From Podocnemis expansa (taxonomy: Eukaryota > Chordata > Testudines > Podocnemididae), in contig ML682121.1 in NCBI GenBank assembly GCA_007922195.1, forward strand, positions 2,505,382 through 2,569,381: 64,000 nucleotides of DNA. Direction: 5' to 3'. A program made the position numbers and the translations under genes. Below the pieces are notes generated by a model. That model did no database searches, was not told the origin of the DNA, and saw only the letters and a program-made list of their open reading frames with translations. Positions 22,166-31,034 of this stretch are shown in pieces. How positions within the stretch are numbered: the stretch's first letter is position 1; each line of letters starts with the position of its first letter.

Positions 22166-22682
22166 ACCTCTTAGTGGGTGTGCAGATTATTTCTATGCTG
22201 CCTGAGGGCCTCGAATGCTGGAAGGAAAGCAGTTCTGAAAGTTCAAAGGCAGCAGTGACCCCTTGGGAATCCCTAGAGTTTTTCTGTTTCCATAGAAGAA
22301 CCTGGTTTGTTACAGTGACTGTGGAAATACAGATCTGGTTGTGTCAGACTGAGGTGCTTTGTAGTGGGAGCACTTGCTGCAGGAGAGCTAAGAATTTTTA
22401 TTTGCTGTTCCTCATACAGCAGCAAGGGTGAGGATAGTGGAAAATTATGTGGCCCTGTGCTGGCTTACAAGCTGAATGTCTGGAAGTGTCCGATCCCAAG
22501 GCAGAGGGCACAGTTGTGAAGTAAGGAAGTGGAGACACAGGTCATCTGTTCTACCTCAGAATATAGTTGTCCAGCTGATTGGGGCTTTGGCAACTTAAAT
22601 CCTGCTGGTGCTTACTCAGCCTGGTCCCCCCACCACTGCCCCAGATGACCAAAGGAATATGAAAGGTTTTGTTCTCTTCCAG

Positions 22683-22799
22683 GTTCCACGGCTAATGTCA
22701 AGCTCCGGAAAGATGCTGGATGGAAAGCCCCGCTAATCATCAGCATTGTAGTCATAGCCACTGTCGCTACTGCTGTTGCTCTTCTGATCTTTTTGCACA
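22683..22799 (+). CDS. CLEC2D: CLEC2-like exon: transmembrane segment
   Basis: The acceptor is CTCTTCCAG and the donor GTGAGT. The exon starts with two bases completing a codon, so the missing upstream exon must end in phase 1. It encodes KLRKDAGWKAP followed by about 22 hydrophobic residues. Confidence 0.85.
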
Positions 22800-25700
22800 G
22801 TGAGTAGTCAGCCTTCGCTGGCCCAGTCTGATTCCCATGCCCCAGTCACACCTTCTATCTTCCCTAGACTTCAGCTTCCATACTCACATCAGAAATTATG
22901 CATGTGGGATGTTTCCACCGACTGCCATTGCTGATCCCTTTTGTTACCTCTCTTTAACATTATGCCTGCACTGGCCCTTTTGGCAGACAAGTTCTGGAGA
23001 AGTAGCCATGTTAGTCTGTGTACAGCAAAAAAATGTGAGTCTTGTGGCACCTTAAAGACTAACTGATTCCTTCAGGCATAAGTTTTTGTGGGCTCCAACC
23101 CACTTCATCAGATGCATCTGGAAGAATCACAGAAACTGGAAGGGACCATGAGAGATCATCGAGTCGAGTCCCCTGAACTCATGGTAGAACCAAGTACCAT
23201 CTTAAACCATCCCTAACAGGTGTTTGTCTAACCTGCTCTTAAGGATTTCCAATGATGGCGATTCCACAGCCTTCCTAGGCAACTTATTCTAGTGGTTAAT
23301 TACCCTAATAGTTAGGAACTTTTTTTTCCTAACGGCCAACCTAAACTTCCAGTGCCACAATTTAAGCTCATTGCTTCTTGTCCTATCATCAGCAGTTACA
23401 GAGAACAATTTTCTTCTTCCTTCTCCTAACAGCCTTTTTGATACTTGAGAACTGTTATCATGTCCCCTCTCAGTCTCCTCTTTTGCAGACTAAACAAACC
23501 CAGCTCTTTCAATCAAGGAAGGAAAAAGATGTTTTGGCTAAAGTCTTTGTACCTTTGTTATTTTGGCTGGATGTAGCTAGTTTTAGAAATAGTCAGATGA
23601 GGATTCTTAGGGAAGCTAAAAGGAAACAGGCAGATGCATCTGATGAAGTGGGTTGGAGCCCACGAAAGCTTATGCCCAAACAAATTTGTTAGTCTTTAAG
23701 GTGCCACAGGACTGGTTTCTTTTAGAAGAGACACTACCTTAAAATAGTCCTTCTGTCTGACAGTGTCTTCCCAGATAGGGGAGACTGTCCTGCCACTGAA
23801 AGCTTAGGAGACTCGTGAAATCAGATTTTAAAATGCTCATGGCCATATTTTCAGCAAAGTTCAGCACCCAACATGCTGGGCTCTTTAGAAAAAAAACTGG
23901 CCTTGAAAGCTCCTGAAATGTATAGCAGCTGCACAGAAGGGTTGCAGATAGGAAGTCTGTAAATGCTGTGCTGTACCAGAAGACAGGTCATTCCCAAGCC
24001 AACAAAAAAATTGTCACCATTAAAGAGGCAGATCTGGGCTCATGGGTATTGTGTGACTTACTTCAAGGACAGAGTCAATGTCAGTTGATTCACTGGCACA
24101 AGACAGGGCTACCCAGCATGGCCTGATTATCAGCTTGCTATAAATGTCTTCCTTGAATTCAGAGAAAGCAAAGGAATGAGTCTCTTATCACTGTTACTCT
24201 TTTAACTTCAGTGAAATCTCCTCCAGAATCCAAGCAGCCTAATGCCTCTGCAAAGTTAAAACTGACTGCTGCCTGTTGCCCAGATGGCTGGGTTGGATAC
24301 AGAAGGAAATGCTACTATTTTTCTGAGGTCGAAGGGACCTGGGACTCCAGCCAGAACTTCTGCTCTTCACTCAATGCCTCCCTAGCTCAGATTGATGCCC
24401 AGGAAGACCTGGTATGGAAAAAATAATTCTAGTATAGGTACCAGAGAGCATGTTGATGTGATCTTGTTCCCGGGTTCCTTTTTCTGCTTTTGTGATGGAG
24501 GATCAGAAGCAATGAAAGCTCTGGCAGTTGAACCCTCACCCCAGATAGATACAAACAATTATATATATTTTTTAAAAATCCAGCTACAAATAATTATATA
24601 TTTTTAAAAAAATCCAGTGTGTTTGTAAGAACTGAGACCTGCCATACTGGTATAGCATGGCCTTTTAGCTGCCTTACCACCGGAGGTGACTCAAGGACCT
24701 TCAGCTGTTTCACCTAATGAAACAAAGGCTGAGGAGAGAGATGATTGCTCTCTATCAGGGATAAATACCAGGGACCCAGGGGAATTATTAAAGTTAACTG
24801 CCAGTGCGGACACAGGAACAAATGGGTATCAACTGCTCATTAACAAATTCAGGCTTGAAATTAGATGAAGGTTTCTAATCATCAGAGGAGTGATGTTCTC
24901 GAATAGCCTTCCAAGGGGAGCAATGGGGACAAAAAACCTAACTGGTTTCAAGACACAAATTCATGAGTACAGGGGACTGGACTAGACCAGTGGTTCCCAT
25001 CCTTTTTCCTGTTGTGGCACACCTTGATACCTTTAATTAGTTTTGAGGCACCACATCATCTCTGGACAAACTCATGAAATATTCATGAGCCAATCCAGAA
25101 CTCTTGGAGAAGTTTTTCAAAAAATTCTGTGGCATGCCTGCTGAGCTTGGAGGGAAACGCTGGACTAGATGACCACTTGGAGTTCCTTTTAGATCTACAA
25201 GTCTATGAAAACTGAGTTTGATAAATTTATGGAGGGGATGGCAAAATAAGATTGCTTGTAATGGCTCATGGCCCATCTAAGACTGTAATAGCTAGTGGCA
25301 AATATTCAAAATGGCCAGTGATGGGATACTAGATGAGGAGGGCTCTTGAGTTACTGCATAGATTCCTTGCCAGGTATCTGGCAGCTATGTCTTGCCCATA
25401 TGCCCATGATCTAAGTGGTTGCCATACTTGGGGTTTGGAAAGAATTTTCCACCAGGTCAAACTGAGAGAGACCCTGCGGGTTCGTTTTTGCTTTCCTTTG
25501 CAGCATGGGTCCTGGGTCATTTTCAGGTTTAAACTAAAGTAGATTGGTTCCCTGTAACTTTGTCTTTAAATTGTGATCTGAGGACTTCAGTAACTCATCA
25601 GTTTCCAAAGGGATAGCTGTGTTAGTCTAGTCCAGCAAAAAAACCAAGGAGTCATATGGCACTTTAAGACTAACAGATTTATTTTTTGCATGAGCTTTTG

Positions 25701-27678
25701 TGGGAGAAAATCCCACTTCGTCAGATGCTTGAAGTGGGATTTTCTCCCACGAAAGCTCATGTGAAAAATAAATCTGTTAGTCTTAAAGCGCCACACGACT
25801 CCTTGTTTTTTTTCAGTAACTCTCAGCCAGAGGTTACAGATCTGGGGCAGCAATTCTCAGCCACTGTGTCAGGACACATTACCGTGTTGCCACACAGTGG
25901 TATGTATGTCACAGAGGGCCGGGGAGGTAGCTGGATTTGGCCTGGGGCAAGTGGGTTGTTATATCCTGTAGGGTGGCATATTGCAACCAAGTGTATAACG
26001 ACCCACAAAAGGTTGAGAACCACTGTGTTACAGGAGTGGGTGGTTGAGGGTCTGTGTCCTGTGGTGTGCCAGAAATCAGACTAGACAATCAGAGTGGTCC
26101 CTTTTGTCCTTAAAGTCTATGAATATTGAAGATGAGTGATATCTGCCCCACTCCCCCTGTCAGGCACCAGATACTTGTTGCCAGGATCCACATCAGTAAT
26201 GAAGCATGTTAGATGGGCGTTGCTATTAAAACAGTTGTTAGAAAAGTAGTTAACACTGAGACAGACATCACTGGGTTTCAGAGTTAACATGGGTGTCACT
26301 GGTGTTTATGGTTCATAGCTAATGTTTGAATCTCTACAGCTTCAGGGCCCATCTGTGCTAGGAATTGGATTTGTTTTAGGCAACAGTTCCCCTTGAAGTG
26401 GTGACTTGAACAGCTTAACTGCTTCAACAGCATTATAGACTATAATTAATAATGTGCATTTTTTAAAGACGCTCATTATGCGATATAAAGGCGTCTCAGA
26501 GTATTGGATTGGCCTGAAGCGAATATCGTCACAGCAGTGGAAATGGGTGAATGGTGAACAACTCAACAACCTGTGAGTCCTTTTCTAGCTTGTCAGTTTG
26601 TTGGGTTCCAAATGGGTAAAAGGTTGAATTTGAGGAGATTAAAAAAATAATTATTCTGGAAACATTGATTGCATTTCTCCTCTGTGACATTTCCTCCCAG
26701 TCTTTTAGGCTCATCATCCCCCCTGGTGACCTAGCAGATCAACAGGATGCATGCCATTCCTCTCTCACCCTTTCATAGGCAGCTTAGGTCAATGGTTTTC
26801 AAACCATGGGTTGGGACCTGGCAGTGGGTTGCAGACTTCAGATATTGAATCACGGCAGCCCCTGCTGCTCCTGTCAAAAAAAATGGACTGCATTGTTCAA
26901 AGATATAATTATTGGGTTGTGGACATAAATTATTTTTTTCAACTGGGTCCTGAGGGAAAAAAGGTTTGAAAACCACCGGCTTAGGTTGAAATGAGATCTA
27001 TGGAATTTTCCGAAAAGTTCAGCTTGAATTTAAGCCCAGATTTTAAAGGTCCTTAAACATTCATTGCAAAGCCTAAATGACATAGGAACATAACTACCAG
27101 TTTCCAAAGTGATGTGGGCTCCTAAATCACTTAGGCCTTGCAATGCTGAGCTGTCCCAGAATGGCTTTCAAAGTCTGGAACTTGGCCCTTCCTCCTCCTC
27201 TCCCTTGAGAGAATAGTGGGAAGAGAGGCTCTGTTGCCCATGTCAAGTGCAGAATGATGACTGGTGAAGATTCTGGTAGAATAATAATTTAGGTCACAGC
27301 TCTGATGCAGAAACAATCTTTTTTTGATCCACAGTTAGGGGGACTTGTGTCTTGTATTGCTGGCATGGCCAGAAGATAGCTCCTTAACCCTACTGGAGCT
27401 CAACGTTCAGTGTTCCCTCCTGCCCCCTTCCTGTCAGGTAGAATTCATGAGGAATTATTGATGCAGGAAGGGGGGACCCCAGAGGGGTTCCACTGGATGG
27501 GACCGTCTCCCAGGATAAATGCCCAGCCTCTGCCGGCCTCTTATCACCAGGGTATCTCTGTTGCAGGTTTGCGGTAAGAGGAGAAGGTGAATGTGCATAC
27601 CTGAGTGATGGCTTTGCCACTTCATCGTGGTGCTCCACGAAGCGATACTGGATTTGCAGCAAACCCGATGGAACGTGA
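22683..27678 (+). CDS. CLEC2D: CLEC2-family C-type lectin-like receptor, NKR-P1 ligand type (partial; exon 1 not found)
   Basis: Exons 22683-22799, 24212-24411, 26469-26572 and 27567-27678 join in frame (phases 1, 1, 0, 2) to give 177 visible residues of a type II membrane protein. The first exon supplies a membrane segment (APLIISIVVIATVATAVALL) after a short basic cytoplasmic stretch. The other three are the standard three-exon C-type lectin-like domain: CCPDGW, KCYYF and FC in the first; RYKG and WIGLKR in the second; GECAYL, SWC and WICSK in the third. RYKG..YWIGL with GECAYL is the hallmark of CLEC2 proteins (CLEC2D/LLT1, CD69-like, chicken B-lec). No Ca2+-binding sugar motifs are seen, as expected for a protein-binding family member. 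Two sequons are present. The symbol names the nearest family member; one-to-one orthology is not implied. Confidence 0.9.
22990..23115 (-). repeat. Penelope-like 3' end, left half of a split inverted pair
   Basis: CCATGTTAGTCTG, AAGACTAACTGATTC and TGGGCTCCAACCCACTTCAT ending CAGATGCATCTGG. Partner at 23634-23722. Confidence 0.65.
23121..23633 (-). repeat. CR1-tailed element with a distinct 5' head (copy 2), inserted in a PLE palindrome
   Basis: Same extent and same 5' head as 21529-22027. Both flanks carry CAGATGCATCTG. Confidence 0.6.
23634..23722 (+). repeat. Penelope-like 3' end, right half of a split inverted pair
   Basis: GATGCATCTGATGAAGTGGG, TTGGAGCCCACGAAAGCTTA and AATTTGTTAGTCTTTAAGGT. 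It keeps the hammerhead-like core best in this window. Confidence 0.7.
24212..24411 (+). CDS. CLEC2D: CLEC2-like exon: lectin domain part 1
   Basis: The acceptor is TTAACTTCAG and the donor GTATGG. It encodes a short stalk with an NAS sequon, then CCPDGWVGYRRKCYYF and the first conserved helix ending with FCSSLNASLAQI. Confidence 0.9.
24740..25215 (+). repeat. CR1 fragment interrupted by a hAT-like MITE
   Basis: TGAAATTAGATGAAGGTTTC and TAGATGACCACTTGGAGTTC are CR1-like; CAGTGGTTCCCATCCTTTTT at 24988 starts the inserted MITE (to about 25165). Confidence 0.5.
25600..25815. repeat. Inverted pair of Penelope-like 3' ends (long near-perfect palindrome)
   Basis: Arms of about 85 bp share GACTAACAGATTTATTTTTT and TGGGAGAAAATCCCACTTC with their complements; tails outward and a short spacer near 25728. 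Confidence 0.75.
25848..26025 (+). repeat. hAT-Charlie-like MITE, family D
   Basis: CAGCAATTCTCAGCCACTGT start and AAAGGTTGAGAACCACTG end. Same family as 38400-38765. Confidence 0.6.
26030..26130 (+). repeat. CR1 3' end
   Basis: AATCAGACTAGACAATCAGA then GTGGTCCCTTTTGTCC and TCTATGAATATTGA. Confidence 0.6.
26469..26572 (+). CDS. CLEC2D: CLEC2-like exon: lectin domain part 2
   Basis: The acceptor is TTTTAAAG and the donor GTGAGT; starts in phase 0, ends in phase 2. It encodes MRYKGVSEYWIGLKR and QQWKWVNGEQLNN, the conserved core of the CLEC2 fold. Confidence 0.9.
26790..26978 (+). repeat. hAT-Charlie-like MITE, family A
   Basis: CAATGGTTTTCAAACCATGG and AAGGTTTGAAAACCACC ends. Lies in the last intron of the CLEC2-like gene. 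Confidence 0.6.
27567..27678 (+). CDS. CLEC2D: CLEC2-like exon: lectin domain part 3 and stop
   Basis: The acceptor is CTGTTGCAG. It encodes the last three domain cysteines (GECAYL, SSWC, YWICSK) and ends KPDGT with TGA at 27676-27678. Confidence 0.92.
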
Positions 27679-27837
27679 AGAAAGGATGCAGTGACGTGGG
27701 GTTGGTGCCTCTTGGCACAGCTGCCCGATATGCCAAATATCGTAGAGCTTCACCATTTTTTTAAAAAAATAAGCCTGTTCTAACTTGCTATCTTTTGTAG
27801 CCCTTGTGCAGCTCTGTCCTTCATGGCTGTGTAACTA

Positions 27838-28200
27838 AGACCTGGTCTACATTTAGAAGTTGGGTCAGCGTAGCTATTGCACTTGTGGGAGTGAAAAATG
27901 CTCATCCTGGACACTGTAGCTGGGCCAACCTAGCCCCCAGTGTAGACGCAGCTGAGTTGTTTCTACTACAGTGAGAAAACCCTTCTCCCACTGTAGGATG
28001 TATCTATGCTGTGGTTATACCAGTATAGCTATGGCACTGTAGCTCTGCATTCAGAGTCCTCATGCCATAAACATGGATTAAAACCCCTTCCCAGTTCCCA
28101 CTGCTGTTGTCTGTCAGGTGCATCTACACCGGGGTATGTGATGAAGGCTCAGCTGCCGAAGATTAAAGTTACCTTCGGTATGTCTTTGTGAATTTAAGCC
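27838..28200 (+). repeat. MITE-like element
   Basis: GACCTGGTCTACATTTAGAA at the start and repeated CTGTAGCT/TAGCTATGGC words inside. Related to the TCTACAC-ended families below. Confidence 0.35.
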
Positions 28201-29025
28201 AAACTCTCTGATTACAATGTTGACATACCATTAGCTCAGCTGTCCAGCAAAATGGGGTGGCAGTCATACTCGAAGGCAGGTTGAGAAGATCCACTGCAAA
28301 CACGGATGTGGCTGTGACAGCCGCTCACACACCCTCCTAAAGGAAGGAAACTGCATCTGTGGGTTTTCTTTGGCTGCTGCAGAGCCAGGCTCTGTTAGTT
28401 CATGCTGTCTCCTAATATCGTGTAACCCTTATGAGTGAAAGGCTAAATGGGATCAGGATCCAAACTCACTGAAGGGCCCCATGTTAAAGCTTCTAGCGCA
28501 TTTAGATCTGCCTCCTGCATGTGGTTAACTTTTTTCGCATTGTGGTAGCTACATCTCTGATGGGGAGTCTCCTTTGTGGAACCAAGGAGATAACTGAGGA
28601 GGGCCAGAAATGAGATGCAAGTTAAAATGGAAATTGAAATATCTGAATTTTTGAATGTGGTAGGAGCCTTGTTGTGCTTTAGTGAAACTGTAAAGGGAAG
28701 GCCAAGAATGTGTGGAGGCCAGAAGAAGCTGATAATTAGGTTTGCTAGCAGAAAAGTTGCTGAGGCACCACCATGGGCAGTCGGAAATTCCTGCAGCTGT
28801 GGAGATGCCCAGGAGAGATGTTTGCCTTGTAAGAAGGCATCAGGTTGTGTACTCTGTTGTAGCAAGAAGGAATTGTGGATAGGAGTCACCATTGCATTCC
28901 TGCAATGAGAATTTGCTTACAATCTCATTGGTAGATTTAGATGTATTTAATTTAATTGAGGTGTCTTTCAAGGAGAGTTCCAGGCAGAGAAGTTGAAGTA
29001 TGTAGCATTCTTCTGATGGCACCAA
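28200..29025. other. Interval between the convergent lectin genes
   Basis: No exon found. A short open stretch at 28615-28908 has many Cys but no splice-bounded or domain support. Confidence 0.3.
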
Positions 29026-29029
29026 GTTT

Positions 29030-29125
29030 TTAAAAACAACAAGGAGTTGTGTGGCACTTTAAGACTAAGTGCCACACAACTCCTTGTTTTTTCACTGGAC
29101 TAGACTAACACGGCTGTCCCTTTTA
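29030..29125. repeat. Inverted pair of Penelope-like tails (short)
   Basis: AACAAGGAGTTGTGTGGCAC and GTGCCACACAACTCCTTGTT are perfect 20-bp arms around an 11-base loop; the right arm continues to CTAGACTAACACGGCTGTCC. Confidence 0.7.
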
Positions 29126-29129
29126 AAAT

Positions 29130-30900
29130 TACCAAGTTTTTAGTCAGAGAAGAAACTGCCATATCTGTTTCAGGGTATGTAGGGGAGTTCCTGACTTTGT
29201 TAAGGAAACAGAGCTAAGGAGAAAGGGCAACGTTTGCGCAAAACTCTTAGGGTATTCGGATACTGAAGGTTCTTTTGCAAATGTTGCTTTCCAGCTTAAT
29301 TCCCCTTAGACTTGCTTGCCAACTGTGCTACAAGTAATTTTGTGAAGGAGAAAATGCATACTTTCCCCTAGTTTGAGATGGCTGGGTGATTTCAACTGCA
29401 CCATCTGTTCAAACCAAAGTGGCTGACTTTAAATAATTGAAATGTATAAAGTATCGTACCTAATGAAAAATTAATCCTGTGATGCCCCGGAGTCTTCACT
29501 CTTACCATTAATGTCATATGTAATGATATGCTGTTTGCAACTTTCCATTTTTAAAGATTGATATTTTGTCAGTGTTATAAACTAATGGTTTTTGTTTTGT
29601 TTTGTTTAAAAAACACCTTATTTTTTTCTTTCTGTTGTATTTTGCTCACAGTCACAGAGTTTAAAGCTAGACAGTACCTCTTGTTTTATTTAATCTGTCT
29701 TTCTTCATTCTAGCTTAGAGATAACCAAAAGCTTTCTAAATGAGAGCTTGTCAGAAAATAGGATTTAGTTGAACGCCCCCCCCACCCCCCCGAAACTGTG
29801 TTTTCAGTTACTTCATTATTTTAGGTTTCTGAAGTTCTTTTTTTCCCAAAACAATTTCAGGGAAAAGCTCTGATGTTTTTCAGAATTTGGTAAATGTTTT
29901 GAAATTGTGCTGTGTTTTTGTTCTTGGCTCCTTTATCTGGCTGCCTTCCAAGTTCTGCCACCTGGAAAACAGTGTTTCTGAAAATAACAACTTTGTGTTA
30001 AAGTAACATTTAGAAATGAAAATGTTTCTTTAAAAATGATTTCCTTCACTCCCTCCACAGATACATACAAATCCTTTCTCATCACTGTTTCCAAAGTGAA
30101 AGAATTTGGGAATGAGTAAGGATACATACGAGGGGAAAGAAGTTTACTACTTAAGTTTTTTCCATTAAGATGTTTAAAAATGTCTGAAAAGGGATTTTGT
30201 TTGGTGAAATCTTCTGCAAGACAAAACACTGGTTTTCCAGTTAGTTCCAGTCTGTACTGTTGTTGATCTCCTTTTATGTATTGGTTTTTTTAAACTTTTT
30301 CTGTTTTCTTTTTTGGATGGCCTAGCTCCACCTGATGGGCTAGACAAGATATTGCAATGTCTAGGTTTGCCACAGTGCATCTTTCGCTTTATAGTAGAGT
30401 CAAGACCAGAGCCAGGAGGTTAAAGGAGGAGCAAGGTGGATTTGAGATTGGTTGATTGGCTCATCCATGCTGTCTCAGTGGGGAAACTCCCACTGCAAGG
30501 ATTAAAATGGCAAGGGAGATAATATATGACTGAGTGGTTCAAACTCAATACAGGGGTTACCCTGAAGATTTAATGTGGCTTTCTCTGTATCTTCTTGCAT
30601 TTGTAATTATAATGATGAATCAACACTCTGAGGCCTGTGTTCCTAAAGGTCTGTTCTCTGACTGCCATAATTTCAGATCTGCACCTGTGAAGTGCTGCTC
30701 TTTGTGTGTTTAAGATTGCCTGCAGACGAGATCATTCTGTGGTTACATGCGCCCTTTTGGGTTACTGTTTCTCCTGCATATTTTTAAAGCATCCCATCAC
30801 TGACACAGAGGCGGCTGATGCTTTTGCAGATTTTGATTGAGATTATCACCCAAAACATGGGCAATAGTCCTGTGCATGCCTTAGTCAAATAAGGGATCTA
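29130..30900. other. AT-rich interval downstream of the KLRB1-like gene
   Basis: Part (29740-30180) belongs to a self-similar AT-rich repeat type with TTTCAGAATTT/GAAATGAAAATG words, also at 48950-49440 and 56000-56770. No genes seen. Confidence 0.35.
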
Positions 30901-30910
30901 TTAATGCCTT

Positions 30911-31034
30911 TTATATCAGGACAGCATCTCTCTGGCAAATCCATTTAAAGTTACCACTGCACATATCACCACGAATCTGATTCTCCTTCCACAGCCCACA
31001 GCTTCTTCCAGCATCAGGAGCAGATAGTGAAACG
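30911..31034 (-). CDS. KLRB1: KLRB1-like exon 6: lectin domain part 3 and stop
   Basis: The acceptor is TTTTTCTGCAG. It encodes SCGLWKENQIRGDMC and NFKWICQRDAVLI and stops with TAA at 30913-30911. The WICQRDA ending is typical of this receptor class. Confidence 0.92.
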
